DNA of 26,104 bases from the NCBI GenBank assembly GCA_964386465.1, contig CAYLTU010000048.1, positions 1 through 26,104 on the forward strand. The letters run 5' to 3'. Source of the DNA: GCA-2717185 sp964386465. Lineage in GTDB: Bacteria; Pseudomonadota; Alphaproteobacteria; UBA8366; GCA-2717185. Under the pieces are notes generated by a model, which was not told where the DNA came from, ran no database searches, and saw only the letters and a program-made list of their open reading frames with translations. The position numbers and the translations under genes are program-made. The first letter of the stretch is position 1. Every line of letters begins with the position of its first letter. Below, piece after piece: positions 10,001 through 17,672 of this stretch.

Positions 10001-13000
10001 CGCGGTCCCTTCGATCGCACCAGAGACGCCATCGCCGACAAGCATGGTACGGTCGGCCAGCAAGGTGAAATCGGTCTGGAAATCGACCGTCGCGCCATTG
10101 CCGATTTCCAACGTGGCGCCACTGCCGAGGGTCAGGTCTCCACCATGCTGCAGCGTGGCGTCAACCAACCGCATCGCACCGTCGACGACGATCGCGCCCG
10201 AATTCGAGAGCGTATCCGTTGCGCCCCCGTCCGATCCGAAAACGAACGACGCGGGCGCGGCGACCGAAATGGTTCCGCCCGCAATGTTGTCGAGCGAGCC
10301 ATCAACGAACTGGGTACCGCTTGCGACCGCGAGCGTCGCCGCGTTCGACAACACACCGCCTTGGATATCGAGACTCCCCGTGCCCCCTGTCAGGGTGACT
10401 TGACCTTCATTGGTCAGGCCGTTGGCGATAGTTAGCGACGCATCGATTGCGCTGGAATCGAGCGTGATCGCGGCCCCTGCATCGTTCTCGATTTGGCCGC
10501 CTACCGTCGCGGCGACACCTTCCACCCGCAGCGTGGCCTGGTTGTTGAACGTGCCGACATCGAGAGAGGCACCGTCCGCGAAATCGATGGAACCGGTATT
10601 GACCAATGTCTCGACCGCGACCCGCAGCTCCGCCGTATTCGCGGCGACAAGCACACCAGGCGCGCCGACCGCCGTCCAGTCCCCCTCCGTCCGAAGCACG
10701 TCATCACCGTCCCCCTCCACCGACAACGTTCCGGTGTCGGATTTGCCGAGGATCAGCTCTGCCGTTGCCACAAACGTGTTCGATCCGTCTCCGGAGAGGT
10801 CGACCGCCTCGATACGGCCGGTATTTGCCAGCGCGGTGTCATCCAGTGTCTGCGCCGCCCCAGCGACAGCGAGGGTATCGACACCAGCGCCGCCGTCTAT
10901 CGTCGCATCGGCCGCGTCGAAGACGACACGGTCGTCGCCGCCGCGGGCGAAAACGCTGTCGCTGCCCGCGCCGCCATCGATATCATCAGCGCCGCTGCTA
11001 CCGAAAATAGTGTCGTCGCCGCTACCGGCCAGGATGCGCTCGATATTGACGATTTCCCGTGCAACCGCCTCACCGCCAATTGCGGCCTCGGCGGTCCCTT
11101 CGGCGAGATCGAGCACGACCGAAACCGCGACATCGGACAGATCGAGGATATCGAAGCCCGCGCCGCCGTCGAACACGTCCTCTCCGATACCGCCGCCTGC
11201 GACAATCAGATCGTTGCCGTCGCCGCCATCGATTCGGTCCGTGCCGCCAATGCCGCGCAGCGTGTCGTCGCCGCCGCCACCGACCAGCGTATCGTCGCCC
11301 GCGGTACCAGTGATAGTGTCATCGCCGCCGCCGATTATCCCTTCGAAACCCGTGAAGGCGTCGCCGGCAAGGAAGGTCCCGACGGAAGTATCCGCGGTCT
11401 GCGTTGCGAGGTCGGCAACCAACCCGACCGATAACTGCGTGAAATCCAGAATGTCGACCCCAGCGCCACCGGCATAGCTGTCGACTTCTCCATCGGCTGC
11501 CACGACCACTCGGTCGCCGCCGCCGCCGGCGAATACCGTATCGATGCCGGCGCCGCCGTCGAAAATCTCGTCGGCGCCGCTGCCGGTCAGACTGTCGTTG
11601 CCCGCGCCTGTAATCGCGTGCTCGATCGCAGTCAGCGCGTCCGTTTCCGTGACGGTTACGGTGCCGTCATCGTCTTCCAGCAGGGACACCGTGCCGCCAA
11701 GCAGGTCGACAGAGACGTCGAGCGTCGCGCCGGAATAATCGACCGCGTCGATCCCCGATCCGCCGAACAGACTGTCGTCGCCGGCACCGCCGTCAAGCGT
11801 ATCGTCGCCCGCGCCGCCGGAAATCGTATCCGCCGCGCCACCGCCCGAAAGAAAGTCGGCCCCGTCGCCGCCCTGCAGGATTTCTTCCGCAGCACTCCCG
11901 GTAATCGTATCGTCGCCGTCACCACCGATGAAATTCTCGATGCTTTCGATAGAGTCGGCACCGATACCGGCCGCGACCGCCGTACCGGCCGTGGCATCGA
12001 TCGTCACGGATGCGGCAACGCCCGTGTAATCCAGCGTATCAAGCCCGCTTCCGCCATCAATGGTGTCGTCGCCCGTGTCGAGGGACGCAAGGAAGCGGTC
12101 TTCGCCATCGCCACCCGAAAGCGTGTCGTTGCCGCCGCCGCCGCTCAGCGTGTTGGCGCCAGTGCTGCCGGTCATGGTGTCGTCTGCGAGACCGCCGATC
12201 ACCGTATCGATGTCGACCAGGGCATCGATGCCGATCCCGCCACCGATGGCAAAATTCCCACCCAGATTGACGGTGATCGTCGTCGCTACCGTAGAATAAT
12301 CGACAGTATCGCTGCCGGACAGGGTGCCCACGGCCGTACTGCTGGCATCGTCCGGATCGTCGCCACCGAAAAATTCGTCGTCGTCCCCGTCTTCCGTACC
12401 GACAAAAATGTCGTCGCCCGCACCGCCAAAATGCAGATCGTCACCGACGCCACCATCCAGAGTGTCGTCGCCCGCATCGCCGATCAACTCATCATTGCCC
12501 CCGCTACCCAGGAGCGTGTCGTTCCCGCCTCCGCCGAACAGCAAATCCGCGTCGTTGCCGCCGTCGAGGAAATCATCGTCGGCATTACCGCTCAGCGAAT
12601 CCACGCCGTCACCGCCTAGGATGGTATCGTTTCCCGCACCGCCGAGACCGACATCGTTGCCGCCGCCGGTCTCTATCACGTCGTCGTCGCCGCCGCCGGC
12701 AATGCCGTCATTACCGCTGCCGCCCAGGAACCGCTCAATTTCGCCGAAGATATCGTTTCCGATTCCGTCGCCGCTGGCATCGCCGCTGCTTGCCGTAACG
12801 ATTACCGCTTGAGTCTGCGCCGAGTAATCCAGCGTGTCGAACCCGGCGCCGCCGACGAAGATGTCATCGCCGGCGCTACCCTTCAGCGTATCGTCGCCGT
12901 CATTGCCGAGCAGGACATCGTTCTCGTCGCCGCCGTCCAGGATATCCGCGCCCTGTCCGCCGTCCAGCGTATCGGCGCCGCCGCCGCCGGTCAGCGTGTC

Positions 13001-16000
13001 GTCCGCGGCGCCGCCGACCAGCCGCTCAATATCCAAGAGAGCGTCAGTGCCGAGCCCGGCGACCGTCACGGTGCCGGCGGCAAGATCCGCGGCGACTACG
13101 TCACTCACGCCGGTAAAGTCGACCGTATCGATACCCTCGCCGCCGGCGTAAGTATCATCACCGCTATCCTCCGCGCCGGTGAACACATCGTCGCCCAGGC
13201 CGCCGGCGAGGCTGTCGTTGCCGCCACCGCCAGTCAGCGTATTTGCGCTATCGTCGCCGGTAATCGCATCGTTGCCGGCGCCGCCCTGGATATTCTCAAT
13301 AGCGGTCAGCGTGTCGTTGCCGATCCCAGCGCCCGTCGCCGTGCCCTGCAACAGATCGACCGCGACATCGCCTGTCACCGCGCCATAATCCAGCGTATCG
13401 TTGTCCGCGCCACCAGCGTAGGTGTCGTCGCCGGAGCCATCCTGTTCCACAAGGATGTCGGTACCGGCCCCGCCAGCGATCGAATCGGACCCGGCGCCGC
13501 CATCGAGCGTATCGTTTCCAGAATCGCCTCGCAGCACGTCGTTGCCGGAATCGCCGCCAAGAAAATCGCTGCCCAGCCCGCCGTTCAAATCGTCCGCGCC
13601 GTCGCCACCGAACAGCGTATCGGATCCGGCACCACCGCTGCCGAAATCGTTCCCGCCGCCCAGATCGATGCGATCGTCCGCATTGCCGCCTATGACGACA
13701 TCGGCACCCGCGCCGACGATCACATGCTCAATACCCGTAAACCTGTCGACGCCGGTCTCGGATCCGAACGCGAACCCCGAAGCGATAAAGACGGACTGTC
13801 CAAGAATCGACGCACTGGCGTCGAGAATATCGAAACCGTCTCCGCCGTTGAGGCTATCATTGCCAGCTCCGGCAAACAGCGTGTCGTCGCCGTCACCACC
13901 GAACAAGCTATCAAAGCCGCTGCCACCATCCAGGGTGTCATCCCCGGTAGCGCCGTTCAGAGTGTCGTTGTCATTGCCGCCAAGCAGGTGGTCGGCACCG
14001 CCGCCGCCGACGAGTTGGTCCGACCCCGACCCGCCGCGTAGCGTATCCGATCCCTCTCCACCGGAAAGCGAGTCCTGGCCACCGCCGCCGAAAATCGTAT
14101 CCGCGCCCTCACCGCCGTCCAGATTGTCGGCGCCGTCTTCCCCGGACAGCGTGTCATCACCGCCGCCGCCGGTCAGCCGATTGGCATTTCCGTCACCAGC
14201 CAACGAATCGGCAAATTCGGAACCGCGGACACTTTCGATACTGGTTAACGTGTCTTGGTCACCGAACCCGTCATCTAGGGTCAAATTTAGTGAAAGATCG
14301 ACCGTGACGCCGTTGCCGGAGCTCCAATAATCCGCCGTATCGACGCCACCGCGGCCATCGAGCGTGTCGTCGCCCGCTTCACCTTGCAACGTGTCATCGC
14401 CAGTGCCGCCTAACAAAGTGTCGGCGAAGGCCGACCCGGACGCTTGATTGACCGAACTGAGGGAATCACGGCCGACGGACAGATCGCCCTGCGCAAATGC
14501 TTCTATGATTGGGATTCCAAAAAAGGAAAACTCGAAAAGGTCCACATGGACACTGCCTGTCGCATTGCTATAGGCGACCCGTGTGTTCCCGTTACCGATG
14601 ATCTGATCGTTACCCGCGCCGCCTTCGAATTCGACATAATCGGTGAAGTCGCTAATCACCGTTCCGCCGACCGTGAAGGTATCGTTCTGCGCGGTCCCGA
14701 CGACGCGCTCAACCCCGACGATGGTGTCGGTCTCACCGGACGCAAAGTCGAAAACCAGACCGGCCGAGAAACCGTCGACGGTCCCGCCAGCCGTCATGTT
14801 CACCGATATCGGACCAGTAAAATTGCTGTAATCGACTGTATCGATGGCCGAATCGCCGTCGGCCGTTCCACCGATCAGCGTGTCGTTACCACCGCCGCCA
14901 TCGAGCAAGTCCGCGCCGTCGCCGCCTTCGAGCGTATCAGCACCGCCCTTGCCGATCAGCGTGTCATCGCCCGCGGCGCCCGAAAGGCGGTCGATACCGT
15001 CGGTTCCGGTCAGCGTATCCTCAAATCCGGACCCGGCGACCGCCTCGATCCCGACCAATGTATCGACTTTGCCGAACCCATCGTTCAGCGCCTGTCCAAG
15101 CGACAGGTCCACCGTAACGCCGGAACCGGCTTCGCTGTAATCGGCGGTATCGAACCCGTCCCGCCCGTCGATTAGGTCAGCCCCGTCGAAGCCTAGAAAG
15201 GTATCGTCGGTAGCGTTGCTGCCAATCAGAGTATCGTCGTGCGCCGACCCGGCTGCCTGGCTGACATCGGTGAAACTGTCGCTGCCGACCGACGCGTCGC
15301 CGGTCGCGGTTCCCGCGGCCAGATCGACGGTAACGCCAGTATCGGCGCTGCGGTACGATATCCGCGTGTTGCCGTCGCCGAAGATCGTATCGCTGCCGCC
15401 ACGCCCTTCGAACTCGACGAAGCCGATCGAACCACCGAAGAAATCCGTGCCCGCCACGAAGCTGTCGTCGGCCCCGGTACCCAGGATGCGCTCGATACCG
15501 ATGATTACATCGGTCCCAGACTCCACCCCACCGGCAACTGTTCCCGCCGACACGCCATCGACTGTGCCGGCCGCCGTCATATCTATCGCGATGGGGCCCG
15601 TGGCGGCACTGTAATCCGCGATATCAACCGAAATGTCGGTCCCTGCGCCATCGCCGATCAAAGTATCGTCGCCCGCACCGCCGATCAGCGTATCGAGTCC
15701 GCCACGCCCCTCAAGGGTCTCGTCGCCGTCGGCGCCGATCAACAGGTCGTCGCCCTCGCCGCCCGTAACGTGCTCTATCGTGCTCAGGATATCATTGTCT
15801 ATGTCGACGCCGCTGGCCGTCCCCGCACCCAAATCGACCGAAATGCCGCTAACAGCGCTTGTGTACTGAATCGTATCGATACCGTCGCCGCCATCATAAG
15901 AATCGTCGCCGTTACCTGAACCGCCGATCAGAAGGTCATCGCCCGTTCCACCTGAAACGACATCATTACCGGTACCACCGAACAGGACGTCGTTGCCGCC

Positions 16001-17317
16001 TCCGCCGATGATCTGGTCGTTGCCCACGCCCCCGGACAGACTATCCGCGAGATTGCCGCCGATAATCGTATCGTCGCCGCCGCCGCCGTCGATCGTGTTA
16101 GAACTGTTGAGATCCCCGACGATGATATCGTTGCCGCCGGTGCTCTCGGCAATCCCGCTGCCGAATCCACCTATAGCCCCGCTGAGCGAGGCAATAATGG
16201 CATCATTATCGTCGTTGCTTGACGAAAACAGACTGCTCGGATTTGGAAAGAAGAGCTCGATCTGTTGGAGAAAATCGAGCCGAGCTGCGCTGACCGAAAA
16301 ATCCGTGAAGCTTATGCTGAAACCGGCGGCCAAGATCGGCGCGTCGCCCAATTGCGTCACGTCCTCACCGGCCTCGGGAGCGATCTCTTCCAGCGCACCA
16401 CCATCATAGAACCCGCCGGATGCCTCCTTGACTTCACCGTAATCGCGTTCGATCTGTTCCTCGGTGAGGATGACCGGCTCGGTCGGCGCCGAATCAAAAC
16501 TTTCCACGTAGGTGGTCGCGTACTCGTCCCTGAGCGTCACCGAAGCGACGCGGGTCGAGACGTCGATCTCGCCGTCGACCACCGTGAATTGGCTCCGTTC
16601 GCCGGGCGCCTTCACGTCACCGGCGACCGTCGTGCCGCGGATACCGATGGTCGCCACCGGCGTATTGATCTTCATCTGCGTGTAATCGGTGTGCGCGATC
16701 TGGCCGCTGACGAAGACGAAGGCGCCTTTCAGGATCGACAGCGAAGACGTACCGGACTCGGTCGCCGGGTTGTAGACCATCTCGTCGATCGCCAACCGCG
16801 CTTCGCCGCCCAGTGTGAAGGTCGTATCGTCGACGAAGATCAGATTGACCGTCGAGTCGAGTCCGGTTTCAACGACGTCGCCTTGAAATATCGGATCGCC
16901 CTCGTGGAGCGTCACTTGCGTACCGTCCACGCGGCGTGCCGAAACGCTGCCCGAAGCTACCTGAACCTGACCGACCGGGCTCGTCGTCGCGGCCGGTCCG
17001 ACCTGGGCATACTGGCCGGCGGTTTCAGGAATCAAGAAGGATTGTACGAGCTGCGGCGTGAACCAGCCTCCATCGCCCGTTTCTATCGCCGGCGGCGGGT
17101 CGAACAGGAAATAGTCTTTAACGACAACGGCGTCGCCATCGGCGCCGACGATCAATAGATCGTCGCCTCGCTGATGAAACGCCCCGTCTACGACGATATG
17201 GCCGTCCGGCAGGAATACGGCACTCGCGGTGGCTTGCACCGCATCGACTGAATGCGGAAGCTGCGTATCCGCGCGCTGCGTATGAACCGCGCTGCCCTGA
17301 TTTTCCTTAATGGCCAC
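4019..17317 (-). CDS. Giant secreted RTX/beta-solenoid surface protein (4432 aa) with FecR-like domain
   Basis: One uninterrupted frame of 4432 codons. Residues 1-115 lack a signal peptide and look like the N-terminal leader of large type-I-secreted adhesins. Residues ~116-260 are FecR-like. Residues ~395-2135 are GGxGxDxUx calcium-binding nonapeptides grouped into 16 larger modules, each with a DTxDYS...VTVDL...GxGxDTLxxIE...GGxGDD plan. Residues ~2136-2226 repeat the C-terminal cap. Residues ~2226-4255 are NSGTI / NQGTL-type beta-strand repeats forming a probable beta-solenoid stalk. A short RTX block (~4260-4310) and a cap follow. The composition is very Asp/Gly-rich, poor in Lys, and I see no cysteine, as usual for RTX proteins. 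Role (inference): calcium-dependent adhesin or matrix protein exported by a type I system not in this window. The start is a GTG with only a weak ribosome site. A sigma-54-type control region lies upstream. Confidence 0.93.
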   Translation of the reverse strand: MAIKENQGSAVHTQRADTQLPHSVDAVQATASAVFLPDGHIVVDGAFHQRGDDLLIVGADGDAVVVKDYFLFDPPPAIETGDGGWFTPQLVQSFLIPETAGQYAQVGPAATTSPVGQVQVASGSVSARRVDGTQVTLHEGDPIFQGDVVETGLDSTVNLIFVDDTTFTLGGEARLAIDEMVYNPATESGTSSLSILKGAFVFVSGQIAHTDYTQMKINTPVATIGIRGTTVAGDVKAPGERSQFTVVDGEIDVSTRVASVTLRDEYATTYVESFDSAPTEPVILTEEQIERDYGEVKEASGGFYDGGALEEIAPEAGEDVTQLGDAPILAAGFSISFTDFSVSAARLDFLQQIELFFPNPSSLFSSSNDDNDAIIASLSGAIGGFGSGIAESTGGNDIIVGDLNSSNTIDGGGGDDTIIGGNLADSLSGGVGNDQIIGGGGNDVLFGGTGNDVVSGGTGDDLLIGGSGNGDDSYDGGDGIDTIQYTSAVSGISVDLGAGTASGVDIDNDILSTIEHVTGGEGDDLLIGADGDETLEGRGGLDTLIGGAGDDTLIGDGAGTDISVDIADYSAATGPIAIDMTAAGTVDGVSAGTVAGGVESGTDVIIGIERILGTGADDSFVAGTDFFGGSIGFVEFEGRGGSDTIFGDGNTRISYRSADTGVTVDLAAGTATGDASVGSDSFTDVSQAAGSAHDDTLIGSNATDDTFLGFDGADLIDGRDGFDTADYSEAGSGVTVDLSLGQALNDGFGKVDTLVGIEAVAGSGFEDTLTGTDGIDRLSGAAGDDTLIGKGGADTLEGGDGADLLDGGGGNDTLIGGTADGDSAIDTVDYSNFTGPISVNMTAGGTVDGFSAGLVFDFASGETDTIVGVERVVGTAQNDTFTVGGTVISDFTDYVEFEGGAGNDQIIGNGNTRVAYSNATGSVHVDLFEFSFFGIPIIEAFAQGDLSVGRDSLSSVNQASGSAFADTLLGGTGDDTLQGEAGDDTLDGRGGVDTADYWSSGNGVTVDLSLNLTLDDGFGDQDTLTSIESVRGSEFADSLAGDGNANRLTGGGGDDTLSGEDGADNLDGGEGADTIFGGGGQDSLSGGEGSDTLRGGSGSDQLVGGGGADHLLGGNDNDTLNGATGDDTLDGGSGFDSLFGGDGDDTLFAGAGNDSLNGGDGFDILDASASILGQSVFIASGFAFGSETGVDRFTGIEHVIVGAGADVVIGGNADDRIDLGGGNDFGSGGAGSDTLFGGDGADDLNGGLGSDFLGGDSGNDVLRGDSGNDTLDGGAGSDSIAGGAGTDILVEQDGSGDDTYAGGADNDTLDYGAVTGDVAVDLLQGTATGAGIGNDTLTAIENIQGGAGNDAITGDDSANTLTGGGGNDSLAGGLGDDVFTGAEDSGDDTYAGGEGIDTVDFTGVSDVVAADLAAGTVTVAGLGTDALLDIERLVGGAADDTLTGGGGADTLDGGQGADILDGGDENDVLLGNDGDDTLKGSAGDDIFVGGAGFDTLDYSAQTQAVIVTASSGDASGDGIGNDIFGEIERFLGGSGNDGIAGGGDDDVIETGGGNDVGLGGAGNDTILGGDGVDSLSGNADDDFLDGGNDADLLFGGGGNDTLLGSGGNDELIGDAGDDTLDGGVGDDLHFGGAGDDIFVGTEDGDDDEFFGGDDPDDASSTAVGTLSGSDTVDYSTVATTITVNLGGNFAIGGGIGIDALVDIDTVIGGLADDTMTGSTGANTLSGGGGNDTLSGGDGEDRFLASLDTGDDTIDGGSGLDTLDYTGVAASVTIDATAGTAVAAGIGADSIESIENFIGGDGDDTITGSAAEEILQGGDGADFLSGGGAADTISGGAGDDTLDGGAGDDSLFGGSGIDAVDYSGATLDVSVDLLGGTVSLLEDDDGTVTVTETDALTAIEHAITGAGNDSLTGSGADEIFDGGAGIDTVFAGGGGDRVVVAADGEVDSYAGGAGVDILDFTQLSVGLVADLATQTADTSVGTFLAGDAFTGFEGIIGGGDDTITGTAGDDTLVGGGGDDTLRGIGGTDRIDGGDGNDLIVAGGGIGEDVFDGGAGFDILDLSDVAVSVVLDLAEGTAEAAIGGEAVAREIVNIERILAGSGDDTIFGSSGADDIDGGAGSDSVFARGGDDRVVFDAADATIDGGAGVDTLAVAGAAQTLDDTALANTGRIEAVDLSGDGSNTFVATAELILGKSDTGTLSVEGDGDDVLRTEGDWTAVGAPGVLVAANTAELRVAVETLVNTGSIDFADGASLDVGTFNNQATLRVEGVAATVGGQIENDAGAAITLDSSAIDASLTIANGLTNEGQVTLTGGTGSLDIQGGVLSNAATLAVASGTQFVDGSLDNIAGGTISVAAPASFVFGSDGGATDTLSNSGAIVVDGAMRLVDATLQHGGDLTLGSGATLEIGNGATVDFQTDFTLLADRTMLVGDGVSGAIEGTAVVTNQGEIVLDNGVIGGSLVNQGALSLSVGDNSYFVDGELTLAGGSIDLDGSKTLSTLNGNGRVVNQGDLILQNDTIDVDFVHEAGTLQLSTNLDITGALTLVGTAVVNTVAGVVIAGTGALDNSGTITVSGATLNSDNVVNRKLMSFEGVAGIVTSDTVTNTGTGTMAFSTDVDFDLDAGQTFDNQGLLDIDSGTLTFSDGLLAHSGDLDIASGAELAIDGGTLSMQAGGTLTGDGVVSFSSALEIAIGVAFTNSTGIPSLSFENGDLIGAGSFVNQALFSMAGGTIGVANFTNDVGGVLQAENGSIEFAGGASVFTSLAGATLSILSDTADAAIVLPSGFSNAGLISFAGAAANTGTLDLGTDTLANQSGGEIALASGVHEIAGAVDNQSGATLSVTTDGADGARLSVSGGMDNAGTIALNATGGLGGSGTLDVTGATLTNNAAGSILFDGTGTLDTLAIAGDIDNQGTIVVTSAADNQIGSAGGAIANLGTLDIATGSSLTIGEAAGVIGSFDNSGTVSLDGDLLLRNTLFSQDTGDIEFGGGTFVLSDGGTLEIASDFTLGALGTLALDSGGSITAENGSSATLDNQGAIVFNGGAFDIDTENSGTLSTAGSNFDISGSLSNVGDGTLGLDGTKTLTGGGTIEFLNDLDLTDDTVGTATTVSISDTAPPSDPVLTVSNTTVDGVLIANSGASVTFAGSLLGDGTFLHDAEGSTLNQAISVANFENTGTLTLSGGSLTSANATNADLLSVASNSVIDPGTGGTFTNSDTVQIGDGIALTFGDGVLLNTDLIDLSTSGTLAISGGTLQNNGSLDLDADTKILVDSGTLAGTDTLTIAGTLSLENGGALAQTAVNEGTLTTSGDSYNLQGVLSTTDAGTIVLSNSKTLTGGGTLEFLTDLDLTEDTVGALTTVLVSDTAPPTDPVLTISGTTIDGVLHATDSSLVTFGGSLTGGGTFLHDANGSTLSTVIDVATLENNGELALTGGTLASATATNSGLLAIETDSLIDPGADGAFNNSGTIQIENSATMIFGDAIDGGLLTNTSGGTLDVLAGGTLSVAGGIIQNDGALALAGVLEVGVGSVFQQNVDLTLDAAASIDLSTGGTLLVAGGALGLDTGASIAADAGTATVELDGGSILLLSDFALDSDLTVAASGTQTNLLSLDTFTFTNAGTVDVASGATLDVTAALGGAFENQGTFDTAADVSLGGAFANQGVLAIAGATFTASEMTLASGGTVTLDGSGAAASLTDSGGELLNSGLVTITAGTASLDSDTISNAGTIAVENGATLQQSAGGTLSNTGDIEIALGAAVEVGTSTGASAAFDNSGTVAVDGGLLLRNTIISHNAGALDVFGSLDLTEGSTLTLDTVATVTASGTLGLGDGAGAAERIDGSSGLVNQGTVVFEGGTFASGSLGNSGVLDVAASSLLDPTSGGIVTNSGTVAIQDDVVLTFGDGTLDGLFSNTGTIDTSSSGTLTIAGGTLQVDGGSIAGSGALLNQSDVVITAAGTIGGTFVNSGRLSIDGVAVTVAGIDLASSGTLTLDGGAGDASLTETGTVLLNSGLITVTGGNGSLGAATISNLSGATIAVESGATLQQGGTLLNAGDLSLSGKLEMVGAAVVNSETLTVDGGTLTGADVSNSGLLDVTAASVVDLDTGGSVTNSGTLAIQDGVTLNFADGVLRNSGTIDFGDGVSITTTSGSIENSGLIEIGTVTGVASIDTDLSLDIASTLQIDLDSSTVTPFDQLIVNGALDLGGTLSVSETGSFSVGLNDSFHIIDTGAATPTGDFDFVEGLETGDGFVLDLSQGSGGVTLTSVAVDFQGTASGDTLTGLTLDQEVFVGEGGDDTLASFGGTDLLHGGAGDDLFILPDLSFGRLDGGDGLDRVVFEGDNPGSFNLIPLRGDQLSNIERIDISGTATVSLTLDVDTVLSATGGTNTLTGNDNSLIIDGDAGDTLTATGGWAADGSTTIDSTSYSIFNDTDTGAEILVNSAIAASVS
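4545..10640 (-). repeat. Beta-solenoid stalk of NSGTI/NQGTL-type repeats
   Basis: About 2030 residues of ~20-residue beta-strand repeats with recurring N-[SQT]-G-[TALS]-[LIV] turns followed by DxxSGxTLxL strands. There are no RTX nonapeptides. This pattern is typical of autotransporter passengers and filamentous-haemagglutinin-like beta-helices. In an RTX protein it would form a long rigid rod between two calcium-binding ends. Confidence 0.82.
6800..8100 (-). repeat. 249-residue tandem duplication within the stalk
   Basis: Two copies begin at TKTLTGGGTIEFLNDLDLT (near 8096) and SKTLTGGGTLEFLTDLDLT (near 7349). Each continues with VSDTAPPxDPVLTxS, GTFLHDAxGSTL and LIDPGxxGxFxNS. An anchor in the LEFL segment recurs exactly 747 bp apart (8055 and 7308), that is 249 codons. 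A shorter sub-unit of ~65 residues (SxxDPxxGGxxTNSGT, then LTFGDG) occurs again near 5550-5760 and 4930-5090, making four copies in total. Confidence 0.8.
10913..16135 (-). repeat. Main RTX (hemolysin-type calcium-binding) repeat region
   Basis: About 1740 residues are built from GGxGxDxUx nonapeptide runs (for example GGAGDDTLDGGAGDDSLFGG) separated by 16 longer inserts, each with a DTxDYS...VDL...IE core. RTX runs bind calcium between turns and fold as parallel beta-rolls after export. On DNA level this appears as dense gcc/gtc triplet runs on the plus strand, which create long false open frames there. Confidence 0.93.
14210..15660 (-). repeat. Tandem ~260-270-residue duplication inside the RTX region
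   Basis: Two adjacent copies share the same order of segments: YSxxTGPIxxxMTAxGTVDG, then VEFEGxxGxDxIxGxGNTR, then a VGxDS...QAxGSAxxDTLxG stretch, then TADY...GVTVDLSLxxxLxDGFG. The GFG anchor recurs 810 bp apart (15074 and 14264) and the TAxGTVDG anchor 783 bp apart, so the copies are true paralogous units that have since gained or lost a few repeats. Confidence 0.8.
16538..16972 (-). other. FecR-like domain of the giant protein (residues ~116-260)
   Basis: This segment opens with VGQVQVASGSVSARRVDGT, continues with EGDPIFQGDVVETG, and has the hallmark MKINTPVATIGIRGTTVAG. In FecR proteins this is a periplasmic beta-rich sensing or ligand domain. In giant exported proteins it occurs near the N-terminus without the anti-sigma part; its function there is not established. 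No FecI-type sigma gene is in the window. Confidence 0.8.
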
Positions 17318-17437
17318 AAATAGTTACCAATAGTTTCAACAAATTCCCCGACCCCGCGACGCGATTAATCCGCGCCCTGTGATCCGGCCATCGGCATCAA
17401 AATAACTGCGGCCGACAATGAGATATTCCAGAAACAA

Positions 17438-17454
17438 CGCAATTTCCGTACCGG
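17438..17454 (-). promoter_or_regulatory. Sigma-54 (RpoN) -24/-12 type promoter
   Basis: The minus strand reads CCGGTACGGAAATTGCG. Against the RpoN consensus YTGGCACGRNNNTTGCW it has the invariant GG and GC with exactly ten bases between, and matches 11 of the 14 defined positions. The predicted transcript start is near 17427, giving a leader of about 110 nt before the GTG of the giant gene. Sigma-54 promoters need an activator ATPase bound upstream, for which candidate sites are present. Confidence 0.6.
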
Positions 17455-17471
17455 TTCGCGCAAAAAATCTC

Positions 17472-17484
17472 TAACGTATTGATG
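17472..17484 (-). promoter_or_regulatory. IHF-like binding site
   Basis: The minus strand reads CATCAATACGTTA, which fits the IHF consensus WATCAANNNNTTR at every defined position except the first base. It is centred about 51 bp upstream of the predicted start, between the promoter and the two upstream sites, where IHF normally bends DNA at sigma-54 promoters. Confidence 0.5.
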
Positions 17485-17539
17485 CTGCAGTACAATTTTT
17501 CAAATTGAATGTTGGGTATTCCTACGGGCTCACTCGAAA

Positions 17540-17558
17540 TGTAAAGAATTCCGACACC
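17540..17558 (-). promoter_or_regulatory. Proximal upstream activator-like site (copy B)
   Basis: A 19-bp sequence, plus strand TGTAAAGAATTCCGACACC, identical to the copy at 17673. It has dyad ends (TGT-N11-ACA) around a GAATTC core and is centred about 121 bp upstream of the predicted sigma-54 start, a usual distance for an enhancer-binding protein. Confidence 0.55.
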
Positions 17559-17672
17559 CTATTTAGGGTACGCCTGTGAACTGGCTCGATTACCGCGCCG
17601 TGTGAGGCAATTTTCTTTTAAGTGACAACAAGTTACCTGCTTGACGGCATATGCCTCGGCCAATATTGCAAC

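Noticed and set aside
10900..16135. CRISPR-like regular repeats in the dense gcc/gtc tracts
   Set aside because: Repeats are in frame with a coding sequence, vary at third positions and have no unique spacers; they are RTX codons.
16320..16335. Possible LapG-type cleavage site (LAAG at residues ~330-333) between the FecR-like and RTX parts
   Set aside because: The known LapG motif prefers Thr, Ala or Pro before AAG, the position differs from LapA, and no LapG/LapD gene is present; four residues are too little evidence.
4098..17158. Many long plus-strand open frames opposite the giant gene (for example 12809-14041, 10410-11477, 11618-12619)
   Set aside because: They are shadows caused by the Gly/Asp/Ala/Thr-rich repeats on the other strand; the translations are low-complexity Ser/Pro or Arg/Gln/Asp text with no domain and no consistent ribosome sites.
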